DNA from: Prunus persica
Taxonomy: Eukaryota; Streptophyta; Magnoliopsida; Rosales; Rosaceae
Length of the DNA: 64,000 nt
NCBI RefSeq assembly: GCF_000346465.2
Contig: NC_034010.1
Span: forward strand, 18,072,919 to 18,136,918
Direction: 5' to 3'
Shown: in pieces, positions 45,599 through 56,561 of the stretch
Layout: every line of letters begins with the position of its first letter
Position numbering within the stretch: the stretch's first letter is position 1
Made by a program: the position numbers and the translations under genes
The notes under the pieces: generated by a model
Told to the model about the DNA's origin: nothing
The model's input: the letters and a program-made list of their open reading frames with translations, nothing else
The model's database searches: none

Positions 45599-47214
45599 AT
45601 CGAAATATCTCATTAGCTAGTATGTCACAACTCATCGTTTATCTAAGTAATATGCATCATATTTGTGTCAATTATGGGTGCCAACTAAGCTGCAAGATGC
45701 TCTACTTAACCCCAAATGGATGGATGCTATGAATATGGAAATGGATGCCTTAAACAAGAATAAGTCGTGGGATCTAGTTCATTTGCCACAAGGGAAGAAA
45801 GTAGTTGGATACAGATGGGTGTTTATTTTGAAGCATAAGGTTGATGGTTCCATTGATCGTTACAAGGCTAGATTGGTAGCCAAGGGTATACTCAGACATA
45901 TGGAGTGGATTATCTGGAGACATTTGCTCCAATGGCAAAGCTCAATACTGTGCGTATGCTTTTATCCCTTGCTGCTAACCACGATTGACCCTTATTACAG
46001 TTTGATGTCAAAAATACATTTCTACATGGTGACCTCCAAGAAGAGATTTACATGGATCTTTCTCCTGGTATTCATGTGACCTCTAAGGAGGGTGTTGCAT
46101 GTAGACCGCGGAAGTCCTTGTATGGATTGAAGCAATCTCCAAGAGCGTGGTTTGGAAGATTTGCTACATCTATGAAGAGATTTGGGTATGTGCAAAGTAA
46201 TTTGCATCATACTTTGTTTCTGAAGCGCTGCAAAGGTAAATTGACAGCTTTAATAATTTATGTTGATGATATGATTGTAACTGGAGATTATTAGACTGAA
46301 ATATAGAGTCTCCAGAAATATGTGGCGTTTAATTTTGAGATGAAATCATTAGGTGACTTGAAGTATTTTCTCGGGATTTAAGTTGTCAAATCTAAGCATG
46401 GTATTTTCTTGTCTCAAAGGAAGTATATTTTAGATTTACTTGCAGAAACTGGAATGTTGGATTGTAAACCAATTCATACTCCTAGTGAACAGAATCACAA
46501 GTTGGGGTTATATCCTGATCAAATTCCTACTGATAAGGAGCGCTATCAACGACTTGTAGGGAAATTAATTTATTTAGCTCATAGACGTCCTAACATTACA
46601 TATGCAGTGAGTTTAGTAAGTCAGTTTATGCACTCACCTAGTGAAGACTATATGGGAGCTGTGACGCGTATTTTGAGATATCTCAAAGTAACTCCTAGCA
46701 AAGGGTTAATGTTTTCCAAGTATGGTCATACTGATGTGGAAGGATACAGAGATGCTGATTGAGTACATTCAGCTACTGATAGACGTTCTACGTTTGGGTA
46801 TTTTACGTTTGTTGGTGGTAATCTTGTTACTTGGAGGAGCAAGAAACAAAAGGTGGTGTCTCGATCTAATGCTGAGGATGAGTATCGTGGGATGGCCCAT
46901 GGCGTATGTGAGTTATTGTGGTTGAGGAGATTATTGAGAGATCTTGGCTTTGGACCTAAGAAACCTATGAATTTATATTGTGACAATAAGGCTACGATTG
47001 CAATTGCACATAACTCGGTGCAACATGACCGTACAAAGCATGTGGAGGTTGATCGAAATTTCATTAAAGAGAAGTTGGATGCGAAGATTGTTTCCTTCCC
47101 GTTCATCAGTTCTGAGTATCAGTTAGCCGATGTCCTTACAAAAGCTGTTTCTACCAGTAACTTCCTCAACTCACTTGACAAGTTGGGCATGTGCGACATA
47201 TTTGCTTCAACTTG
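45599..47214 (+). pseudogene. Copia reverse transcriptase-RNase H, broken
   Basis: RT starts WMDAMNMEMDALNKNKSW and YRWVFILKHKVDGSIDRYKA. A one-base loss near 45886 shifts the frame, and the frame of LHGDLQEEIYMDL and the catalytic IIYVDDMIVTG follows. Stops lie at 46292-46294, 46379-46381 and 46760-46762. RNase H has TDRRSTFGYF and SRSNAEDEYRGMA; the polyprotein ends LGMCDIFAST just before the purine tract. The YVDD box is intact but the protein cannot be made whole. Confidence 0.9.
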
Positions 47215-47222
47215 AGGGGAAG

Positions 47223-47429
47223 TGTTAGCGAGATTCTAGTGTAATTAGGAGATTTACTTCCTAATATATTATGATTCTATTTATTTCCTTTTGTATAGAT
47301 ATTATGTAATTAGGACTTTATCTTAATTTCCTAATATAACCCTACTAGGGTTTGTACTCTTGTATTATAAATATCTCCTTTTGGAGAATGAAATATAATC
47401 TAAAAATATTCTACCCACTTTGTTTGACA
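47223..47429 (+). repeat. 3' LTR of the gag-less copia
   Basis: TGTTAGCGAG...GTTTGACA, 207 bp, directly after TTGAGGGGAAG. Confidence 0.92.
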
Positions 47430-47461
47430 TATATATATGTTAGGATCGAGGGAGACACTTT

Positions 47462-47540
47462 TTTATATACATTATGGCACATTTTTTATACACATTATGG
47501 CACACTTTTATGATATATATTATGGCACACTTTTATGATA
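47462..47540 (+). repeat. Short tandem repeat around ATTATGGCACA
   Basis: Three units of about 27-30 bp with ATTATGGCACA and CTTTTATGATA. The remainder of 47430-47880 is AT-rich with no gene. Confidence 0.7.
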
Positions 47541-48569
47541 GTTAGATTGAAAAGTATCCAATGGTTGAGATTTCATATAGCATTAATGTATTAATTTTCT
47601 TTTTAACAATTAATAAACATTTATTTTTGATCTAAAAATAATAATTAATTAATTAATACAAACGACCCACTAGTGTAATAATTTAAAGTATTTACTCTCT
47701 CAGACAACGTTCTGAATTCAAGTCTTAACATCCATGTAGTATGTGTGTGAGAATTTAGTATACTATCGCCCTTCTCAATAGAAAAAGTCCTCTAAAAAAA
47801 ATAATAATTAATAGACATTGAAAATGACAAAATTCTAGACAGAACATACAAAAATGAGGTAAAGTAAGGCACAAATTGAGTTTCATTGAGAAAAATTGGA
47901 ATACAATTAAGTTTCATGGGGCCAATCGATAATTAAGCCCTTCCAATTCTGAATCAAAAGACACCCGATCGGTTTTCTCTTATATGTGGGTTGTCTATTA
48001 CGTTGCTTATCTATTCTAGCCTTCTTCTCAGTTTTCTGTAGTGCTCAATGCTCGTCTATTAACTGCTCCAATACTTGAAACTTCATGAAGCCGCGGGTTG
48101 TTACTTAATGACATGTTACCCTATTAACAGAATTTGCATTATAGTGAACATAGTGGAAACAAGGAAATAGGATCTCCATAATTTGGTTCTGTGGTTTGCT
48201 ATAAAATCTGAGCCTGAGAGGCTTTGGATTATTCCTTACTCCGGTTCGGAGTAGGACAATCCCAGGTTCGATTCCCTCCAATGTAACAGAAAAATGTAAA
48301 ATTGGGGCACCAAATTTTCGATGCTACAAGGATTCTGGCACTGTGGCCACATTTCCTGCAGAGTTTAGCAGACGCAGATTTTGACTTCGGGCTGGTGGCT
48401 GAATTTTGGTCTGAATCCTCCTTTTATGTCATTTGTAGAAAAGAAATTAGTGAATTTTTATTCATCTATTTGATTGAAAATGTTTTTTTTTTATAATGAA
48501 ATTAGTCAGCGCACTTAACAGGCTAAACTGTGGTGGGCATACCTCAAACGTCATTTATTTTATTTTTTT

Positions 48570-48790
48570 TCCCTTTATTTTTTCGTGTAAGATTCATTGG
48601 AAAGATATTCATCGAAATGTGTCCAGTCCAGACACCCAGTTTTAAACTGGGTGTTGACTATCTTTCCAATGATGACATTTCGATGAGTATAGAGGCAAAA
48701 AAAAAAAAAAAACTGGGTTTTTTTTTGGTGCCAGACACCCAGTTTTTTCGCCTTTATACTCATCGAAATTCTATTTTTCACCCATAAAAA
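48570..48790. repeat. Compound foldback, block B copy
   Basis: Two adjacent palindromes: CATTGGAAAGATA...TATCTTTCCAATG enclosing ACACCCAGTTTTAAACTGGG, then ATTTCGATGAGTATA...TATACTCATCGAAAT enclosing A and T runs with ACTGGG/CCCAGT. The block C copy is at 52505-52720. Block A has only the flanking ATTTCGATGAGTAT, so this inserted or expanded after block A split off. Confidence 0.8.
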
Positions 48791-48979
48791 GCCCAGTTTA
48801 AAACATAAATACGAACTAGGTTATTTTGTCCAGAACAGAACATATACTCAGATTTCATCAACATCCATCTCATTCTTTGGCATTCAGTTCTAATCAGCTT
48901 TAAACACCAAAACAGTCCCAAATTTAAGATAAAACAAACTTATAATTATCCAACACACCCAACTACCAAGGCCACAAAC

Positions 48980-50237
48980 TTGAAAGTAGATTCTTCACCT
49001 ACTGTATTTGCATGTCATCAAATAACATCCGAAATCACTTATACAATCTCACTTCAATCAATGTACACTGTACTAAAATTCCAGCAGCAAGTATGGCAAA
49101 CAAATCCTACCTTAACAGCTCCAAAGTAATCCTCAACCTTCAATGAGCTGCCTAGTAGTCACTAACTCAGAAAGAGAAAATTTTCGAAACTTAACCAAAT
49201 CCAAGAATGGTTTACCTTATCTTGTAGAGCTCGTTCATACGATCCTAAAGGCGAAAGCAGCGCAAGAATTGGAGTTGTAGAATGAAAGTTATGGTAGAAA
49301 GAAGTTTGAAGGAGAAAGAAGGGAGAGAATGGGTTTGTGGAAAGAGAGTCGTGAAGTAGGAGCTGAACTGGAACCTCATCCTTCAAAGGCTTGGTGTATA
49401 TTTGACCTTGCGTCAGGGAAAGTGGCTGAAACTCGTGAAGAGAAACTCGAGAAACTTGTTTCCCCCTGTTTTTTCCTCTTTCGAATCACCAACACACACA
49501 TGGGGAAAGAAGAGATCAACACCTGTCCTTTCAATCCCATTCCAGCGACACCTACGCTAAGCTGGCTCAAGTGGTCAACATTCAACATGACACGTGTCCC
49601 TTACCTGGCCCAAGGATAGTCGCAGGATCAGATTACCAGTTAAAGATCTGACGCCCAATATTTAGCCACACCATTTCTTGATTATCAATACTCCTACATC
49701 TCCAAAAATTCACCGAAAATTCAGTCGAGTTCTGAAATTTTTTTCGAAAAATATGACGAACTCATAAATACATGTACTTTCCTTTAATTACATCCAAAAA
49801 AATTTCTTCAAAATTCTACAAAAAGTTTTCAAACACCATAAAATTTCCAAGGTCTCACAAACATGATCTTTATTTGGCATCTATGCTATACCTAATAATG
49901 AATCAAAAGCAAATTGACAATAACAGAGAAAAAGAAGAAGCAGTAACAAGCAAATAAATGTACCTTGCGTTGCATTACAAGAGCAATCTCTCTTGCATCA
50001 ATTTCTCCTATGCCACTCATTTCTACAATGGAATATTGTTATACTAATTTTATTTGTATCTCAATTTTTATTTTTCCTTTCTTTCTCCATCTCCTTCCAC
50101 TAAAACCTGAAAACTGGCTCTCGAGTTCTAAAATGATAACAATTACAAAAGGAAGAACCTATATACATGAGCATTATTTACGTTTTGTACTCAGAAAGAA
50201 AATTGGGGAGGCACTTATATATAAATTTGGGCGATAA
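48980..50237 (-). other. Inverted copy of the unidentified exon cassette (block B)
   Basis: The minus strand repeats the ORF pieces of block A. The first exon-like frame near 50150-49965 contains a stop (GTATAACAAT context). The SYERALQDK frame is at 49386-49162, and the two following pieces lie near 49150-48990. Exon ends again meet GTAC and GTAA donors. Function unknown. Confidence 0.3.
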
Positions 50238-50713
50238 AGTCGATGATGGGATTAAATAAGTTTATTTAACTACAGACAAGTCGTTCACATGTTTCATCTA
50301 AATTTACAAATACCACACATACAGCTGTTACGAAACTGAAAAGGTAGCTGAAGCAACTTATCAATTTTCATGTCATTTCACGTGATCAAATATTCTAAAA
50401 TTGATTTTTAATGTGCACTTCCCCGTGCATCAAGAGGCTTTTAAATAAGTTTAGCTAGATAAAGAAATTTTGTAAAATACCTTTAAGTCCATTGTTTTAA
50501 CGAGATTATTTGAAGTTTGTCGAACTGTAAATAAATGCTTAACTAATTCTGCGTGAATACACAAAGGAAATGCATGCTTAATTTTTCTTTTTAAACACTA
50601 TACGTCACGGTCTTAATATCATAAGATTTCATGTCATATAATATTTTGCATTTAACTATTTCTTAAAGAAGAAATCTTACAAATTGATAATTACAAAATT
50701 CATGCGTCGAGTT

Positions 50714-50845
50714 GTTTTTTTTTTTTTTTGGTGGTCGAAGTTTCAATTCATTGCAATCCCTCCAAAAGGGTAGAGAACAGTAAAAACAAAGCCAGGCAAA
50801 AACACATGCCATAAAAATAACAGGAAACAAAATTATGGTCACCTA
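50714..50845 (-). mobile_element. LINE 3' end, block B copy
   Basis: Minus strand ends GGGATTGCAATGAATTGAA, ACTTCGACC and a long A run beside the same CGACGCATGAATTTTG flank as in block A, but is shorter at its 5' side, cut at the palindrome centre. Confidence 0.65.
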
Positions 50846-51290
50846 AAAAAATTTAAGCATGCATTTCCTTTGTGTATTCACGCAGAATTAGTTAAGCATT
50901 TGTTTACAATTTGACAAACTTCAAAATAATCTCGTTAAACAATGGACTTAAAGGTATTTTACAAAATTTCTTTATCTAGCTAAACTTATTTGAAAGCCTC
51001 TTGATGCACGGGGAAGTGCACATTAAAAATCAAATTTAGAATATTTGATCACGTGAAATGACATAAAAATTGATAAGTTGCTTCAGTTACCTTTTCAGTT
51101 TCGTAACAGCTATATGTGTGGTCTTTGTAAATTCAGATGAAACATGTGAACGACTTGTCAGTAGCTAAACAAACTTATTTAATCCCATCATCGACTTTAT
51201 CGCCCAAATTTATATATAAGTGCCTCCCCAAATTTCTTTCCTAGTACAAAACGTAAATATTGCTCATGTATATAGGTTCTTCCTTTTGTA

Positions 51291-52245
51291 ATGGTTATCG
51301 TTTTAGAACTTGAGAGCCCCTTTTTAGGTTTTAGTGGAAGGAGATGGAGAAAGAAGGAGAAAATAAAAATTGAGATACAAGTAAAATTAGTAAAAGAATA
51401 TTCCATTGTAGAAATGAATGGCATGGGAGAAATTTATGCAAGAGAGATTGCTCTTGTAATGCAGCGCAAGGTACATTTATTTGCCTGTTACTTGCTTCTT
51501 TTTTTCTTAGTTATTGTGAATTTGCTCTTGATTCATTATTAAATTTAGCATAAATGCCAAATAAACACCATGTTTGTGACACTTTGGAAATTTTATGGTG
51601 TTTTAAAACTATTTGTAGAATTTTGGAGAAAATATTTTGGATGTGATTACGAATAGGAAAAAACAGGGGGAAACAAGTTTCTCGAGTTTCTCTTCACGAG
51701 TTTCAGCCACTTTCCCTGACGCAAGGTCGGGGTCGTTGCGAATAGGACAAATATACACAATGCCTTTGAAGGATGAGGTTCCAGTTCAGCTCCTACTTCA
51801 CGACTCTCTTTCCAGAAACCCATTCTCTCCCTTCTTTCTCCTTCAAACTTCTTTCTACCAAAATTCTACAACTCCAATTCTTGCACCGCTGTCGCCTTTA
51901 GGATCGTATGAACGAGCTCTACAAGATAAGGTAAACCATTCTTGGATTTGGTTAAGTTTCGAAAATTTTCTCTTTCTGAGTTAGTGACTGATTAAGCTTT
52001 AATCTTTTGTTTCCAAGTGTGGTTTGGGAGAATGGTGGTCACTACTAGGCAGCTCATTGAAGGTTGAGGATTACTTTGGAGCTGTTAAGGTAAGATTTGT
52101 TTGCCATACTTGCTGCTGGAATTCTAGTATACAATTTACATTGATTTAAGTGAGATTGTGTAAGTGATTTCGGATGTTATTTGATTACATGCAAATACAG
52201 TAGGTGAAGAATCTACCTTGGGCTGAACCTACAGAGAACTCAGTG
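51291..52245 (+). other. Unidentified exon cassette, block C copy
   Basis: Frames equivalent to block A: MGEIYAREIALVMQRK ending at GTACAT (about 51471), SYERALQDK ending at GTAAAC (about 51931), GLGEWWSLLG ending at GTAAGA, and KNLPWAEPTENS. Between the first two, a deletion joins 51650 to a segment otherwise found near 49430 in block B (KQGETSFSSFSS). Not recognised as a known family. Confidence 0.3.
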
Positions 52246-52504
52246 TAATTTTGGGTTGAAATGGAAGTTGGGTAAGTTTCTACTTTCCAGTTTGTGGCCT
52301 TGGTAGTTGGGTGTGTTGGATAATTATGAGTTTGTTGAGGGGATAATAGTCATTTTATCTTAAATTTGGGACTGTTTTGGTGTTTAAAGCTGATTAGAAC
52401 TGAATGCCAAAGAATGAGATGGATGTTGATGAAATCTGAGTATGTGTTCTGTTCTGGACAAAATGATCTAGTTCGTATTTATGTTTTAAACTGGGTTTTT
52501 TATG

Positions 52505-52720
52505 GGTGAAAAATAGACATTTCAATGAGTATAAAGGCAAAAAAACTGTGTCTGGCAACAAAAAAAAAAACCCAGTTTTATTTTGTTTTTGCGTTTATTA
52601 TATTCATCGAAATGTCATCGTTGGAAAGATAGTCAACACCCAGTTTAAAACTGGGTGTCTGGACTGGACACGTTTTGATGACTATCTTTCCAATGAATCT
52701 TACCCGAAACAATAAAGGGA
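52505..52720. repeat. Compound foldback, block C copy
   Basis: Same palindromic blocks as 48570-48790 in reverse order, including ACACCCAGTTTAAAACTGGG. Confidence 0.8.
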
Positions 52721-54870
52721 AAAAAATAAAATAAATGACGTTTGAGGTATAGATGCCCACCACAGTTTAGCCTGTTAAGTGCGCTGACTAATTTCATTAT
52801 AAAAAAAGACATTTTCAATTAAATAGATGAATACAAATTCACTAATTTCTTTTCTACAGATGACATGAAAGGAGGATTCAGACCAAAATTCAGCCTCCAG
52901 CCCGAAGTGAAAATCTGCGTCTGCTAAACTCTGCAGGAAATGTGGCCACATTGCCAGAATCCTTTGTAGTATCTAAAATTTGGTGCCCCAATTTTACATT
53001 TTTTTGTTACATTGGAGGGAATCGAACCTGGGATTGTCCTAATCCGAACCCGGTTAAGGAATAATCCAAAGCCTCTCGGGCTCAGATTTTATAGCAAACC
53101 ACAGAACCAAATTATGGAGATCCTATTTCCTTGTTTCCACTATGTTCACTATAATGCAAATTCTGTTAATAGGGTAACATGTCATTATGTAACAACCCGC
53201 GGCTTCATGAAGTTTCAAGTATTGGAGCAGATGATAGACGAGCATTGAGCACTACAGAAAACTGAGAAGAAGGCTAGAATAGATGAGCAACGTAATAGAC
53301 AACCCACATATAAGAGAAAACCGATCGAGTGTCTTTTGATTCAGAATTGGAAGGGCTTAATTATTGATTGGCCCCATGAAACTTAATTGTATTCTCATTT
53401 TTCTCAATGAAACTCAATTTGTGTTACTTTGTCTCCTGAAACTCAATTTGTGTCTTTACTACCTCATTTCCGTATGTTCCGTCTAGAGTTTTGTCATTTT
53501 CAATGTCTAGTACATTTATGCTATACGCAATCTCATCCATTGGATACTCTTCAATCTAACGATCATAAAAGTTTGCCGTAATGTGTATCAAAAATGTGTG
53601 TCCCCAGATTCATGTACCCTCTCTACCCCTTACCCACATAAAAAAGTCGTCTTCTTTTTTATCTCATAGTAAAAAGTCTTATAGTTATTTATATCAATTG
53701 ACAGATAGGCAATATGTTTTTTTTGCCTTTTCCTATGGGACAGATCGGTATGCAATTATATATATCACAAGAATTGCCACGAAAATTCTAGTATAGTTTT
53801 TGTTTTCAAGTCCAACGTGTGAACTACTGCATTTGATATATTTTTGGAGAGAATTACTAGAAGTTAGGAGGTACTTGGCCGCCACCCTGGCGATAACCAA
53901 TCATCTGCATGAGTGTTTTGTGCAAAACTCTCAAAATTTGAACGTGGTTAGTTTACTTAACGCCAGTCTTTTTTTAAGTTGCTTTTAGTCTTGGTTTAAC
54001 TTTTATTAATTTACACTTGCATGCTGTGATCAATATACATAGAGCGATGGATTAAAAGCCTACAAGAACAAGATTGTGGTGATCGAGGAGTACTCAAGAA
54101 CTTCTGAGTTCAGCAACTGTAAGATACCTGCTGTTTCCGTTTTCAGCATAATCGAAACTTGCAGCAGGTTCTTTACTCCGATCCATTGATTTTGCTGTAT
54201 TTTAATTTGTTCTATTTTCATATATGTTGAGGGTAGCTCCTTACCTTCTATGGGTCAACCACAAAATGACATGTGTCCTCTCTTTTTTAATTGTCAAAAC
54301 AACTTCTTCGTTTTTTTTTTTTTTTTTTTTTTTCAGTTTTACGTATTGAACCACTAGCTTTTTATCAAAACATAAAAGAAAAAAAAATCCCATTGTTTTT
54401 ATTTTCTCTCTTGGTAACATGATAATGTATTGAAAAAGCCTACATGAAGAAACTATGTCTACAAATGTTGTCAATGGCAACTTTGGTTGTAGAGGGATTA
54501 TTAAAGTTTGAGTTGGAAAGGGCCACAAATACTTAAAATTTTGACTGAGGAAGGAAAATTATTATTTTTAAAATATTTGAGAAAAATCAAAGTAAAAAAA
54601 AAAAAAAAAAAGAAATAAAGAACAATGGGATTTTTTTTCTTTATGTTTAGGTAAAAAGCTAGGGGTTCAGTAAAAATGAAAAAAATAAGTTGTTTTGACA
54701 ATTAAAAAAGAGAGGACACATGTCAATTTGTGGTTGAGCCACAATAAAAGATAAGAATGAGTTCCTCCTTATGGGTAAGGAGGGAAATATAGAATGAGTT
54801 TTTATGCAGCTAGTGAAATTTTTTTGAGAATATATAAATCTTTTTCTTGAATATATTTTGTTATTTGTAC

Positions 54871-55201
54871 TCTTTGTTATTTGTTCCTCATCATTTTAGC
54901 TTTATCGAACAGCCTATGTTTGCATACTAGTTCCTCTTTTTTAGTATGGTATATTATACAATTATGTATTTAGCATGTTTACGTATCAGTAATGGAGAAA
55001 GTGAGAAATCATAGAATTTAGGAATCGAGTAAGTACTGAATCGATATGGGAAGAATCATTCCCATTAAGCTGTTTATTAAACATATGGAATCAGCAAATG
55101 AATGAGGTTGATTCCCATTGTTATTGTTTACTAATTTTCATGAATCATAATCCAAATTAATTTGATTACTAAAATTCCCTACACATTTTCAAACCAGTAA
55201 G
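54871..55201. other. No gene seen
   Basis: AT-rich; left flank of CACTA-2, whose candidate 3-bp TSD on this side is AAG (55199-55201). Confidence 0.5.
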
Positions 55202-56520
55202 CACTACTACAAAAAAGCAAAAAGACGACGGTAAATCACCGTCGTGTATTTGGTTTTTCAATGGTCGTGGAATCCACCGTCATCTTTTCCCTCATAAACC
55301 ACGACGCTAAATAACCGTCGTTGTTAAACAATACAACGTCATCAAAAAATACAAAACGACGTCTTTGTACTGCAAAAGATCTAAAAAAAGCAATCGATGA
55401 TGATAATAGACGACCAATTCTCTAAAAAGACCGTCGTTAAAAAGGGAAAATATGACACATATTAAGAGAACAAGGCCGCAAGATAGACATACAACGACGA
55501 CAATAAAAATACGCCGACGTTAAATATAATTTTCACGACAATAAAAAATATGACGTCTTTAAATACATTAGAAGACGACGTTATTGATACCTACTACGTC
55601 GCACATATAAACACAACCGTCGTACAATTAATTTTCCACTTCGATTTTTTGATAAAAGATGACGTGGAAATAGTTGTCAGTGTCATTATTTACGACGTAT
55701 GTGTTTCTATAGTAGACGTTGAAAAACTAAACAACGTCAGTTACAAATATATGAGAGTCGTATTAAAAAATTTATACGTCCTATTTTCAGAAACAAACAA
55801 CGACCATAAATATTAGACGTTGTTAAATACAACAACGTCGGAAAACAATAAAAACAGACGTGTTTAGTCTGCTAAAGTTCTACAACGTCTCTTATTTACA
55901 AAAAACCGTCGTGAAATAAATTTTCCACTTCGATTTTATCTAAAAAAGATGACGTGGAAATAGTTGTCAGTGTCATTATTTACGACGTATACATTTATAT
56001 AGTCGACGTTGTATTTATATGTATTCATTACTCACGACGCACTTAATAATATAGACGACGTTGAACGTCTAAACAACGTCGGTTCCAAATAAATGAGAGC
56101 CGTATTACAGAACATATAGACGGCGTAGATTATGATGGGAGCCGTATTACAAATAACGTCGTTTAATTGTTATTAGACGGCGGTTATAATGAATTTCCGT
56201 CGGAATTAATTTCGTTCCTCTTCGTTTATAAAAGAACTTGCGACGTGGAAAATGTATGATGACGTCGTATTTTTTAACGTTCAGATTACATATCTCGTTT
56301 TTAGACGTCGGTATTATGGGATTGGAGTCGTGTTATTTTGAATTCCATGGCGGTTCTTTATCCTTCACCGACGTGATATCCTGAATAATTGCTTCACAAT
56401 AGCGTCGTGGTTCTTCATTGTTACGTTGCTTTAAGACGTCGGTAAATATGCTGAATAACTGATTCACAATAACGTCGTGTTTTATTTGAACGTAGAAAGT
56501 GAAGAAATCACATTACAATA
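55202..56520. repeat. CACTA-2 left subterminal motif array
   Basis: Same ACGACG/CGTCGT array as 25385-26690, with scattered single-base differences and small homopolymer changes. Confidence 0.85.
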
Positions 56521-56561
56521 TATTACAAAATTAATGTCATACACTGCCAATTACATAAGCA

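Larger units (their letters stand above)
42231..47429 (+). mobile_element. Copia element with LTRs but no gag
   Basis: 5' LTR 42231-42437 and 3' LTR 47223-47429 (207 bp each; TG changed to TA in the first), primer site TGGTATTAGAGC at 42438, purine tract TTGAGGGGAAG before the 3' LTR. TATAT flanks fit a 5-bp TSD but lie in repeats. The inside goes straight from a 300-base leader to protease, so gag is missing. A 903-bp MULE-like element splits pol. Several stops and a frameshift make it non-autonomous. Confidence 0.9.
40400..50820 (-). repeat. Left arm of a large inverted duplication (block B)
   Basis: Read on the minus strand, 50580-47880 and then 41600-40500 match 50852-53560 and 53590-54690 on the plus strand in the same order. 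The arm is split by MITEs (41617-42214) and the copia at 42231-47429, which the right arm lacks. Beyond 40400 this arm continues to the DUF247 gene. Confidence 0.85.
50821..54870 (+). repeat. Right arm of the inverted duplication (block C)
   Basis: Mirrors block B and also matches block A (9040-11180 and 12410-12590) in the same orientation. Its last part (54690-54870) is the DNA that in block A lies just upstream of the DUF247 start, but no DUF247 gene follows. The copy ends here and CACTA-2 begins 330 bases further. Confidence 0.85.
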
